Assembly (NCBI GenBank): GCA_011503125.2
Contig: WWBZ02000016.1
Coordinates: 372,001 to 436,000, forward strand
DNA length: 64,000 nucleotides
From: Botryosphaeria dothidea
Lineage: Eukaryota > Ascomycota > Dothideomycetes > Botryosphaeriales > Botryosphaeriaceae
Direction: 5' to 3'
Shown here: positions 32,127-43,302 of the stretch, one piece after another
How positions within the stretch are numbered: position 1 is the stretch's first letter
Layout: every line of letters starts with the position of its first letter
Program-made: the position numbers and the translations under genes
Notes under the pieces: generated by a model
What the model was told of the DNA's origin: nothing
What the model saw: only the letters and a program-made list of their open reading frames with translations
The model's database searches: none

Positions 32127-34883
32127 CTAGAACTCGACGACCTTGCCCTTCGGCCAGAAATTCATCGCCATCGGGTGCTTCGGCGCGGCCCGCCGCATCG
32201 CCGCCGCCGCCGCCCTCCTGCTGCCCGCCGACACGGACGTGTTGAACCCCTGGTACTCGCTCAGGCTGGGCGGCAGGTCCTCGACGCGCGTGCCCCACGC
32301 GCTCTCGTTGCGGCCGAGCGTGAGCACGAGCTCCTTGCCCTCGGCGAAGAACGAGTGGTCGATCCAGTTCTTCGTGTACGGCTCGCCGTCCAGGGTGGCG
32401 CTCTGGATGTAGATGGCCTCGTACGACGGGTCGAAGTTGACGTTGCGGATGGTGGCGGTGTTGTTGGTGAGGGGGTGCGTGATGTTGACCGACTCGAAGT
32501 AGGGCGGGATGATGAAGTAGACGTCCTGGCCCGGGTTGGGGAAGAGGCCCATCATGGAGAAGGCGACGAAGGCGCCCATGGTGCCGCTGTCATCGTTGCC
32601 GGGCAGGCCGTCGTTGGTCGTGCGGAAGAAGCCCGGGATGTAGTAGTGGCTGCGGCGCGCCGACAGCGCCGGGCGCCCCGCGTAGTGGTACTGGAAGACG
32701 GTGAGGAAGGACGGCTCGTTGCCGATGTAGGTGATGTTGGTGTCGTGCAGGTACTCGAGGCGGCGCACGAACTCGGCGGGCCCGCCGAAGGCCGTGATGA
32801 GGGCGGCTTGGTCGTGCGGGACATAGAACGAGTACTCCCAGATGGACGACTCGAAGGTCTCGCCCGCCGTGTTCTGCAGGCTGCACACGCTGTTGGGGAA
32901 CGGGTCGATGTTGCTGCAGCGCAGCGGGTCTTGGAAGCCCCAGGTGCCGTTGAGGTAGCGCGGCTGGAAGAAGCCGACGAAGCCCGTGTCGGTGCCGTTC
33001 AGAAGGGACGACTGGTTGACCTTGAAGAGGTTCTGCCAGTTGCCGCTGCGCTCTTGGTATTTCGCGACGTCGGAATCGAGGTTGCCGATTCTACTGGCGA
33101 GCTCCGAGATGGTGAAGTCGTTGTAAGAGTATTCGAGCGTACGAGAGACACTCCTGGTCATGGTGCCGAATCCCTTGTAGTCGAAGTCCTCAACGGGGAT
33201 GTATCCCAGTGACTTCCAGCTATCAAGACCACCACGGCCATTGCAGCACCAGCCGTAAGGCTCGACTTCTGCATCTTTCACGACAGCAGCATAACCATCC
33301 TCCCAGTTGATCCCATCCCTCAGACCCTTCAAATAGACATCAGCCAAAACGACATCGGCATTGGATCCGCCTGGAACTGGTCAGCAAAATTCAGAACAAA
33401 ACAAATCTTAGGAATCCACCTTGCGTGTAGCCCTTGTTCAAAGACATACTATAGTCCTGTTAGAGCGTTGGCCTTTGAGAATCAAAATATAGGACTTACC
33501 GGCAATCGGGGAGCCAGCCAAGGTGCCTGTAAGTGTCGATAAGAGACCGAACCTACATCTCTATCAGCACGGTAACCTTAAACATAGGCGGTGTCGATCC
33601 TACCATTTTGCTGACGGCTTCTGGGTCTACGATAGTCAAGAACGGCATCTGAGAGCGGAAAAGATCCCAGATGCAGTAGAACGAATCAAAATAAGGCTCA
33701 TCGCTCTGCCACAGCGGGTTCTCTCCGGTGTAGTCCTGAGGATTGACAAAGGTGCGGTAGATGCCACTGTAAAAATTGACGAGCAAGTCCCGGTCGACGT
33801 TGTTTGCAGAAGCTTGGATAGGGCTGAGCTTCTGCCTCCACTCCTGAACTGCCGCGGTCTGCACGCGTTCGAAGTTGAAATCCGAGATCTCAGACTCGGC
33901 ATTGCTGCAAGCTTGCTCTTCGCTGATGAGACTGACGCCCACGCGGGCGAAGACGCCATTCGCCCCGGCGCCGTCAAAGCGAATGAAACCGCCGCCAGGA
34001 AGGGGGTATCCGTTGATTGATCGGGAAATGGTCAGATTCTTGACATCCGCACTGGCCCTGCTGTTGACGAAAATCCCGCTGTCGCGGATGCTGGATCCTT
34101 GGAAATCAGCGCAGAAATAAGCCACGTAGTTGCCCTGGCCGAAACTGGGGTTGAACTTGGCATGGCCAGTCATGCGACCCGTGTCGGCATCCACGGCAAT
34201 GGTGCCGTTGTCCTGGCGGGAATCAGAGAGATCGGTCAGGTCCAAGAGGATCAGCGGGCTGCCGTCGGTGTCGGTGGGAAAGGTGAACTTGAACAGATTT
34301 GTATGCGCCGCAGCAGTCATCTCAACGCTTACGCCACTGTTCAAGGTCAAGCTGAAGTATCCGGGACTGGCTTGCAGCGAATCGTTCCGGAATTGGGTCC
34401 TTCGGGCTTTCTTTGGGAAGGCGCAGTTGTTCACGTCGTCGCCGCGGCAGCTGGGGTACGGGAAAAGAGAGAAGAGACCGAGGGATGGGCTGCCACCGGT
34501 TCCGGAATCGTGCATCTGACTGAAGCCGGTGACATTGGCTCCGTCCGTCGTGAAACCACCCTGGTTGCTCCCCGAGTCCGTGTCCGCGACGGCTTTGGCC
34601 TGCGGAGATTATCAGCATTGGATGAAGATGGGCAGCATGACATGGTGTTGTCGACTATGCAGTCAGTGTAGACGTACCATTCCATAAGGAAGACATGCGC
34701 CGGAGAAGACATTGCCTGGCGATTGTATCAACACATGTTCCATGCCCGGATGTTTCGAAACGCACCTCCGTTGCTGCTGCCGATCAGCTGATCGACGTAC
34801 TGAAGAGCATCCTCCTCCTGTGCGTGCGCGGGAAAGGCGCAAAGACCGGCCAGCAAGAGAGCGGAGAGGTGCTTGAGGCCCAT
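32127..34883 (-). CDS. Secreted GH92 alpha-mannosidase
   Basis: Six exons on the minus strand: 34883-34766, 34715-34678, 34599-33604, 33552-33500, 33448-33420 and 33370-32127. The introns are 50, 78, 51, 51 and 49 nt, all GT-AG and in phase; the product is about 825 aa. The ATG at 34883 begins a signal peptide (MGLKHLSALLLAGLCAFPAHA). The mature protein has the GH92 order: GSSNGGNVFSGACLPYGM near the start, a beta-sandwich domain, then an (alpha/alpha)6 barrel with NFYSGIYRTFVNPQDYTG, LGWLPDCR, KGYTQGGSNADVVLADVY and GNDDSGTMGAF (about 669-679), whose Asp pair belongs to the catalytic centre. GH92 enzymes are calcium-dependent exo-alpha-1,2 (or 1,3/1,4/1,6)-mannosidases trimming mannans and N-glycans. 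Several N-glycosylation sites fit secretion. Confidence 0.92.
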
Positions 34884-36379
34884 GATGCAGGAAAACGAGC
34901 GAATGCAGAGACGACGCTACAGAGGGCGGCGAATCTACAGCAGCAAGCTGACGGCGGGGAGAGCGGGCCCGATATATTTAACTCCAGGAACAGGGTGGGA
35001 TCAACCGTCACCCGCATGTACAGGGCCACGGCATGAGCCTAATGGCGTGCCCAGGCGGCTCAAGGCCATGCCCAAGGTGGACAAGAGATTGCTGCAAAGC
35101 ATAAATGCGCCTGATCATCCGCGGGGCGCGGTGCATTGAAAAGGGCAGGTCTAGCAGTCATGGGATCATCGCTGTCAATAGCTGGGGGTGGCAGGAGATA
35201 AGCTTTTGGGCGGCCTATGGCGGGGCGGCAGTGGCTCGATGTGCGGCCGGCGGCTGGGGTAGCAGGCGGAAACGCTAAAGCCGCAGAAAGGGGCACCCAT
35301 GGGGTACAAACACAGGCGAAATTACAGGTCCTAGCGCACCGCTCCGATTGAGTGTGCTCGACGTCAAACACTGAGAAGCTCGCGATACTCGGAGCGGCCG
35401 GAAAGGCAATTGTGCCCAGGTGCGGAGAAGCGACAAGCTCGGCCTGCGCGAATAACTCGGTGGACAGTGTCCCCGTGGGAGGGTGGAAGGACTAAGAGGT
35501 CACTCGCCATGCCTTGTCGATCTTAACACTGCATCTGCTCTGCATGCCAAGCCGGAAGCCCGTCTGCCGCATGCTCCCTCACCGATCTTTCTGCTCCGAA
35601 CTGTGGGCCGCCAGACTCAAGCTTACCATTTATGCTAGAATAATCAATATACAACCTGCCCGTGTCGAAACGACCCCGCACGCCGTCTGAATCAATCGAA
35701 ACATCCGCTACCTGGCCAAACCTTCTCTACCCATTCTTCATCCTATTCTTAGCACAGCCCTACCACGCATCTTGTCGAAAAAAATCGACGCATGAAGAAG
35801 AACAGCAAGCTCCTTTCTTGAACTTCAGAAGCATAAAGTAACTTTGCTCGTGATCGGCTTCGGCTCCGTCATTTGGCTCATAACCATCGCGGCCTGAGCC
35901 GCCATCAAGCCTTTCTTACCCTCAACAAGATTCGTATGTTACAGCATCTCCGAGACAGATCTCAAAGTGCATCGCTGCGTTAGCTCTGTCCTCGGTGTTC
36001 AATGCTTGACTGCTGGGTTTGATGGGCTGAGCTTTATCCGACGCCAGAGCCTGCCGGTTTCCGTGCTCAGGGTTGACAAATTGTCAACAACTTGTAAAAG
36101 AGACGCTGACGAAAAAGCAAAATATGCCTATCCTCATGCGTATTGCCGTCTCGTCCTCTGCGAGGCGCTTTTTCTTTGGTCATTTTACCCGAAGAAACGG
36201 GTCACAACGTGGACTCTAAGCCACAATACATGAATTTTCGTCCCGAGGTAGGATGGATGCATGCATGAGGTATGCCGTATGCCTCCAATACTAGGCACAA
36301 CGTTCCAGTTTATTCCTCAAAATGAACCAAAGATACGAAAATACACCGTTCGTATCTCGATACTCGTTGTTCCAGCTCT
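34884..36379. other. Intergenic, promoter side of GH92 gene
   Basis: About 1.5 kb between the GH92 start and the cupin gene's end (both on the minus strand). ORFs at 35060-35371 and 35967-36233 have no domain. Nothing regulatory is clear enough to call. Confidence 0.45.
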
Positions 36380-37440
36380 TCATTTCTCCTCATCCTTGGT
36401 CAACAACCAATCCAACTCTGCCGCCCGCTCAGCACCAATCAGCTCCACCAACCGCTCCGGCAAGAGGAAATCATGATCCGCATACTCGAATCCCGGAATA
36501 ACCGTCTGAATGTGCCATCAAGACCGTCAGCACATTACCAGAAAAAGAAAACCAGGGACAAGCAAAAAGCAAAGAAAAGAGAACCACCGGATTTGCATCA
36601 CTCACCTCACTGATCAAGCATCCATCCCGACTCTCCTTTCCATCCTCCTCATCCGGCAACAAGAAGCTCGCCTTATACTTGCCGCCCTCCACAACCCACT
36701 GCAGCTGCTCGCCCGCCACGACGTCCTGCCCGACCACGTACGTCTCAATGCGGGCCTCGCCCTTGGGCCGGATACCATTGAATACCTCGTCCGCGTGAAT
36801 AATCACGTACCTCGCACGTCCCTTGTGCAGAGTATGCACGGTGCTATCTCAAATCAGCCAGAGCTCAAAAAACGAGAGAGAGTAAGATGCCCCCCATCCT
36901 CTCCAGGGAAAAAGAGGGAGAAAAAAAAACACCCACCGTCCCTTATTCCGGTGGAACCGTCCCCAGCTCCTGCCCTCGCTCAGCAGGTAAAAGATATTCG
37001 TGCTCGCCGCTCTCGTCAGCTCCGTCCACCTGGCGCCCGCATCCTCGCCCTCCTCCTCCTGCGCCGCGTCCGTGACCTCGCTGAAGACGTGCTTCTTCCC
37101 CACCGACGTCATCCCGCTGTCGTAGCTCCCGTGGAAGGGGTTGGCCACGCGCCGCGGGTCGCGCGCCGTTTCTTTGAAGTAGCCGCCCTGTTTTTTTTTT
37201 TTTCGGGGGAATTTAGCACATCCCAAATTTGACCTGTAGGTGGGAGTTGGGGAGGAGGGACGGCGGGGCCGGGTTTACCTCTGTGTGCGGAATCATAGCG
37301 AGGGCGGAGATGATGACGATGGAGCCGGCGGGTTCCTTGGGCTGGACGGTGCCGGGGTCGGGCGGGGCCTGGGGGTCATGTTTTTGGAGGGAGAAGGTGG
37401 GTTGGATGGGCTTGGTGAGGGTGGGGTCGATGAGGGACAT
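36380..37440 (-). CDS. DUF985 (cupin_5) family protein
   Basis: Four exons on the minus strand: 37440-37279, 37187-36937, 36843-36606 and 36505-36380, with introns of 91, 93 and 100 nt, all GT-AG and phase-consistent; about 258 aa. The protein follows the DUF985 cupin pattern: LAMIPHTEGGYFKETAR near the start of the fold, TNIFYLLSEGRSWGRFHRNKG with the metal-site-like SxxHR region, then TVHTLHKGRARYVII, GEQLQWVVEGGKYKASFLL, and the closing SETVIPGFEYADHDFLL strand. These are small beta-barrels, some likely isomerases or binding proteins; the reaction is not established. Intron 1 contains a run of A residues next to its acceptor. An Asp/Glu-rich insert in exon 2 (DAAQEEEGEDAGARW) is a lineage-type loop. 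No signal peptide, so cytosolic. Confidence 0.85.
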
Positions 37441-37608
37441 GGTGCGTGGTGGGTTGGTGTTGATGGCAGGTTTGGTAATTTTTTTTTTCTTTTGTCTCCG
37501 GTCTCTGATGGCGAGCTTATGTGTGGATTCTGGAGATCGAGGGACACACCGAGCGCCTAGAAATTGAATAGAGAGAAGGAAACTGTCAGCAGAGGGGGGG
37601 AAGCAGTC

Positions 37609-38211
37609 TTATGGCTCGAGCGGGGTTGAGATGGTAAGAGCAAACAAAGATATGACGTGAGATAAGATATGCATGTAATCCGCACGTGCTACGGAAACTC
37701 GCCAAAGAGACAGCAGCGTCTTGATGATCTTTCCATTGCACATAGCTTTACTCCTAAGCATTACAACGATTCCGAAGACCGTAAAGGCTACGGGTAGTGA
37801 CAGAAGCAGTAGGGACGAAATGGTGCAATAGAGTCGTGTTTCAAGTGGAGCCGAACCATCCAGACGGAACGGGGCCGATAAATGTTCGCCAAGCCATGAC
37901 GTTGCCAACAAAAGCTTCACTCTACGTATTGCGTCTGTCCATTTGATCTAGCAATACCAAACTGGCCGACAGCGCACGAGACGCTGAACCAGCTGCTCGT
38001 ACCTGCATGCCCAAGGAATTCCACAGGATTCATGCCGAACCAATCGCTTCAACTCGCTGCTGCAGGTCCCGCATATTTCAATACGTTCCGGCCCGCCCTC
38101 GTGTTCCGTACGACGTGCCAATACGGTATGCTCACGGAAGCCAGCATTGACCATAGAAGGTTCTGATTGTGATATCTGTGTAGACAAAACGTCCCAACGC
38201 AAGAAATTCAT
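37609..38211 (-). other. Possible small ORF with an in-frame TAG (unrecognised)
   Basis: One minus-strand frame covers 38211 to 37609 (about 200 codons) with a single TAG at 37950-37948. The first half is Cys/Arg-rich (EICGTCSSELKRLVRHESCG) and the second half has a hydrophobic stretch (SSLLLLSLPVAFTVFGIVVML) that could be a membrane segment. No family is recognised, and it may be only transcribed leader sequence of the cupin gene. Reported because the frame is unusually long; not a firm gene. Confidence 0.25.
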
Positions 38212-39128
38212 CTAAACACATTATCGTTTTCCTTCATCTCAACTTCAACCACCACCACCACAGCAGATGCACGGACACCGGGAAAAAAGGAAGATGCACG
38301 TACGACCCATGCCCCGATTCTCATCTCAGCTCTATCGAACACCCGCTAATATTTCCCGTTCATCCTGAATAATCCCATCTTTCCATATTTCAAGTAATTC
38401 CTTCGCCCGCTTTAGCACATCTTTTGGAGACAATTCATGATAAAAAGGAAAACAAAAAGGAAAACAAAACAAAATCCAGTAGCGGCAAAAGGTTGAACAA
38501 AGGAGTGACGAGAAAGGAAGAACCGGAACGTATTTGACAGCTTTGGCCGAGCTTCTCCACAGCCTACCCATTTGGCCCCGACGTTCCCACGGAAGCGCAA
38601 GCAAAGAAACCCCAGGACGAGGCAAGAAGGAAATCAGCTTATCATACATATTCAGCAACAATGCATACCAACCCAACCAGAGATGAACTCGAACGCAAGA
38701 CCAACAAAAAATCGGATGTGCTTCTGAGCAGAACTGCACCAAGTCCCTGGTGCCGAGCCAAGCACAGACGATCTGAAGCAGAGGGGACGAAGAACACCTA
38801 GGAAGGGATGTTCAATGAGGTCGAAATCGAGCGGTGAGGAGATTAGGCAAAAAGCAGCGCGGGAAAAGCATCGACGGGAAAGGGGTGACTAGAAAGACGC
38901 AGATGGTAGTAACACGAAACAAGTGTCCCATAGCTCCTACCCATCCTCCAATCCAGCGGCGGTCATGACACTTCAGCCCAATCGCCAGTGCATTGCAAAT
39001 GAAGAATCATCAACAAAACAAAAACTCTTGTTGTGATGATCCATGCTCCTCGAACTCCGGCCCGCCGCCTTATTTTTCGAACACCGTTGCTGATGCTGAA
39101 AGGCAGATAGTCAATGCTCATGCTTCTA
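38212..39128. other. Intergenic, probably 3' UTR of the Zds-domain gene
   Basis: Downstream of the minus-strand Zds-type gene. It has AT-richer sequence and minus-strand ORFs without domains (38332-38742). Nothing else is supported. Confidence 0.45.
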
Positions 39129-42100
39129 CTACCACATATCATTGCGACCGTCGTCGTCTTCTTCGTAGTGCTGCTGTCCGTAGTACACAGGTTGCTCTTG
39201 CGCTCCAGTCTGGCCAAGGTAGCTCGATCCACTCGAAACGCTGTATCCGTTGCCGTCTGTTCTATTGTACTGCTGATGTCGTGATGCGTGTGATGAGCCG
39301 TTGGTGACCGGAGCGTCTCCATATTGATTTGTCGTACCTTCAGACCCTCTTTCCTCACGCGCCTGTTGCTATACATCTAATCAGCATCGTAACATGTCTT
39401 GCCAGTATTTCGAGTCATAACTCACATCCTGGTACATCTGGTATTGCTGAAACTCTTCCGGTTGCTGCTGCTGTTGCTGGCGGCGCTGTTCTTCCTCTTT
39501 CTTCTTCTGCTCCTGGGCTTGCCGTTGTTGCTGTTTCTGGGCTGCGCTCTGGCCTATTTGGATATGCGGATGCATCTGCTGAACCTTGGCGAGATATGAG
39601 TACATGAAGTTGCTGAGTAATACCTGCGAGTAGAGTTCTCGGCGCGGATTCGCGAGCTTGATGTGAGCCATGCGGTAAATAGCACGCTCTTCCAGGATCG
39701 AGAATCGGGTCCAGTTATAGTCGACATCGGGCCTAAGAACACGAGGTGGTGGGTCGGGGGAGAGTCCGCGCGTCGAGTTCGCTTTCTTACTTCCGGCTTC
39801 TTTCTCTCCCTTCTTTGCCTTTCCGCCAAAGATGGAGGAGAAGAGACCTTCTTTCTCCTTCTTCTCGTTGGAAGTTTTCCGACTGCTCGTCTTTTGGCGC
39901 TCCTCGTCGAGTTTGATGCTGTTGCGGTCGAGAACAAGGCTTTCCCGCCCCCGTCCTTCGTCGATCGAGGCCTGTAGTACATCAAGACGAGTATTGTCGT
40001 GCGATTTGTCAGCGGATTTGGTGAGCTTCGACTTGGACTTTTTGTGTTCCTTCTCCTCCTTGTCCTTCTTCTCCTTCTCTTCCTGCTCTTTCTCTTCCTT
40101 GTTCTTACGAGAGAACCAGCCCCAGCTCGTCTTCCTACCGCCGCTCTCAAGGTCGTCGTCATCGTCGTCGCCTCTTCTGGACTTCTTGTCGTGCTTGTCC
40201 GATTTCTTGTCATCTGCAAACGTTGGAATAATTGCTAGTGAGTCGGATCTTGTTGCGCTGGTGTGTCCAGGGATGGCTGTAGGGTGTGATGCCATTTCAT
40301 CAAGGGACTGACTTGGAATTTTATTGGCCTGTGCTTTCTCTGCCTTCTCCCGGAGGCTCTGTCTCCCGGGCGGGAGGCGCGTAGCCGGTTGCGGGGGGAT
40401 TTGGACGGGTGCATGCTTCTGTGATGCCGTGTGGTCAACTTGCACTTTGGAAGATTTGCGTTCCGGATGCTGCGCTGGGATCGGGGGCAGAGTTTCGGCA
40501 GGCGGAGGAGTTTCAACGATCTGAGGAACGGGTGCTGCTGTTGAAGAAAATATTGGTGAGTCGACAGGAACATTATAGCCGGGAAGGAGTGCGGTCGTAC
40601 GGCCGTTGGATGCTATACGAGAGTGGTATTTCCGTTGTTGTTGTTGTTGTTGTTGTGGCGGGGACGTTTGGGTTTGGGGCTCGGGCTGGCTGGATGGCCT
40701 TTCTTCCGCTGTCCGGGGTCGTTCTGGTTTTGCTGCGTTGGGGCCTTGCGTTTGGGCTTGGACCGGCGAGCGTAACCGCGTCGGGCGGGAGAAGTTCTCT
40801 GGCGGATCAGCTCTCGGTGGCATCGGTTCAGTTTGGACCCTCTGCAATCCCCACTTCACGTCTCCGGAGTCCTGAGTGTTGGGTGACGAGACGGGGGAAT
40901 CGTCAGTATCTGTCACTTCTCCGTGTCTATTTGCCATCCTACGGTTGAAAGGTACCCTTTCACCCTTGCGTATGCTGCCGCGTCTGTAGTTTGTCCGCGT
41001 GGACCGCTTCAGAACGCCGGAAGGCTTCACAGGGAGAATGGGAACATCATCTTCTGCAGAAGCTTCAACCCCAGCAACACCTGAATCCATCGAGTCGCGC
41101 AGGCTCATGCGCCTGATCAGTGTTGCCGGATCCTCGGCCACGCTCTCGAGCTGCGACAAGGTGGGTACATGAGCACCACCGCCGTTTTGTGATCTTTTCC
41201 TTTCTAAACGCTCAGCACCATCTCGGTACCCAGTCGGTCCCTCAACCTGTTTTGACAGCATCGACTTCTTCCTCCGAAGCCCCCCAGTCGAACCTTCCCG
41301 GCTTAATCCATCTGTCGAGAGAAAAGAAGAGTCAGAATCTCCCGACCTCCGCCTGTGTCTCTGTACTTTCTCCTCGATGAATGTCTTGAATTCCTTGGGG
41401 GCCAGTTCTGGATGGACTCTTGCCGGGACCCAGAACATGCGGGAGGGATCGTCGTCGTCATCGTCGTGCGACGGGGCGGCGGCGGGCATGGGCACTCTCT
41501 CGCCGAAGGTGGGAAGGTCGGGATCGGAGCCGTGAACATCCATAGACATGCGTCTTATCGCTTGTAGGTTACTGAGCTCCTGGGCCACGGCGGCCGGGCT
41601 GGACTGCGAGTCGATGTCCTGGAACTCGAATGTCTGGCTGGCGGTGTCGGAGTTCTGGCGGTTCAGGCGCGGCGGCGACATAGCTCCCCTATCGAAGGAG
41701 GCCTTGTTGGGCGAGAGCATGTTGGGCGAGGGAGGCTGGCCATTCTGGTATTCGGGATGCTGCTCGTTGGACGAGGTGCGGCCGAGCGAGTTGGGCGAGG
41801 CGGGATAGGAGGGACTGGTGTCGAAGGTTTCGCTGGTGGGCGAGCTGATGAAGCTCAAGGGCCGTGAATCGCGCCGGCCGTACTCATTCTCGCCGTACAT
41901 GTCTCCAATGGCCTCGGTGATGTGGTGGCTGTCGTCGCTGATGGAGATTTGCGGAGCATGGCCTCGTCGGGCCTGGTACAAGCGCTCCAGCTCCTGCGCT
42001 CTGTCGGAGGACTGCTCGGGGTGGAGGTGTGCGGTTAGCATGTGTTCGCGAGGCCAGGGAGCGGCGAGAGGGATGTGTGGCGGGTGAGGGCGCTCGCAGC

Positions 42101-42192
42101 AGTCGGGGCTGAGGCGTCTTGCTGCTGTGTAATCTGGGGCCTGCAGGCATTGGGAGCGCGGGCAGCGGGAAAGGACCTACCTGCATCTCCAT
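39129..42192 (-). CDS. Zds C-terminal-domain protein (PP2A/Cdc55 regulator)
   Basis: Three exons on the minus strand: 42192-42181 (only MEMQ), 42011-39426 and 39368-39129. The introns are 169 nt (GTAGGT donor) and 57 nt (GTGAGT donor, CTGAT branch, TAG acceptor); about 945 aa. The tiny first exon is chosen because it alone gives phase with exon 2 and starts at an ATG after an in-frame stop. Most of the protein is disordered and basic/acidic, with Gln runs. The Zds_C domain is near residues 766-816: DYNWTRFSILEERAIYRMAHIKLANPRRELYSQVLLSNFMYSYL, split here only in description. Yeast Zds1/Zds2 bind the PP2A regulatory subunit Cdc55 through this domain and control mitosis, polarity and Cdc55 localisation. 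The third exon ends in a Tyr/Gln-rich acidic tail (EEDDDGRNDMW). Confidence 0.85.
40634..40657 (-). repeat. Trinucleotide (CAA) repeat in the Zds-type gene
   Basis: A run of glutamine codons, read as CAA on the minus strand, in the disordered part of the Zds-domain protein. A second Gln-rich run is near 39470-39540 close to its C-terminus. Confidence 0.85.
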
Positions 42193-43302
42193 AGCTGCTC
42201 GAGGAATGTCGATCCTCGTCGTTCACAGGGGCGGCTAGGCTGCGCGGACGGTGATCATCGAAGAGCGCGGCAGGAATTCAGGCGGACGAGCATGTCCGGC
42301 GCGGTGAGGAGCGGCGTGAATGCTGCTGCGGCGACGGGCGGCGGTTGCGCTGCTTACTGCTCCCTGCGGGTTTGGCTGTTGGTTCGTCTCGGAGGTGACA
42401 GCGGGCTTGGATCGGGCACCCTGAGCGCAGCGCGGCGCGTCGCTACTATAGGAATCGCTACCTTACGACGTATGCGCCCGCTCGCACGAGGCCTCAAGCT
42501 CTGCACCCAAGAACAATAATACAGCCGCCCACCCCCAGCAATGCCCACGCTCGCCCGCCATGCGTGGCGCCGAGACAGCTGCTCTAGCGCTTGATCACAG
42601 CCCGTCACCTGGAGAGACGGATCTGTCATTGGATCATCCTCCCCACACCGCGCGCTCCCCGCCATAGCCCGCGCTCGCTGAGCTGAGGGGAGCGTGCTGC
42701 TGCTGATTTCTTTTGATCGCCTCGACAGCACAGCGCACACCGACTCGCCGTGCAACATCCAACGGCCACAGCGCAGCTCGACCAAAGATCTGGCCGCGCT
42801 CCTCCAACCTTATCGCCGCGGCTCCCTCCCTCCTACCTAGCTCGAGCCGACAAGCGAACGACCACGCCCCTCCCGAACGAGTGTCGCTGCCCTGCCTCCA
42901 CTGCCAAACGGCTGGCGCAAGCCCCGGGCCCCTTTCGCGCTGCGATCCTTCTGGAATAGCCGAACTGTTCCGCGTGCAGCCGCCTCATTGCTGGGCGCCG
43001 CCAGTCGCGGAACGTCATTCGCCTTCAGGAAATATCGCCATCTACGGCTGATCTACTGAAATTGCCTGTCCTGCAGTCATGTATATGCATGCTCCCTGCT
43101 CCGTCCGGCCATTCACCTAACGCTGGCAAGTAAGTTTATTTTTATCCCCAAAGAGAGGAGTGCTATAAGCTGCCAAATTTGCAGGGGGTTCGCGTCTGTT
43201 ATGCTGCGTCTGAGCTCATCCTTAGAGCCGCACGCCCAAAGCCCGAGGCCCCACAGGAACACCGCGTCCATGCACCACTGCCGGCATCACCTCTGTTTCA
43301 TT
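42193..43302. other. Intergenic, GC-rich promoter region of the Zds-type gene
   Basis: About 1.1 kb upstream of the Zds-type start and downstream of GEM1 (both minus strand). Plus- and minus-strand ORFs such as 42354-42785 and 42713-43051 are composition-driven and have no domain. The part nearest 43300 is probably GEM1 3' UTR. Confidence 0.45.

Noticed and set aside
31938..33212. A 424-codon plus-strand frame
   Set aside because: It is antisense to the last exon of the GH92 gene and results from its high GC3; no domain or own start context.
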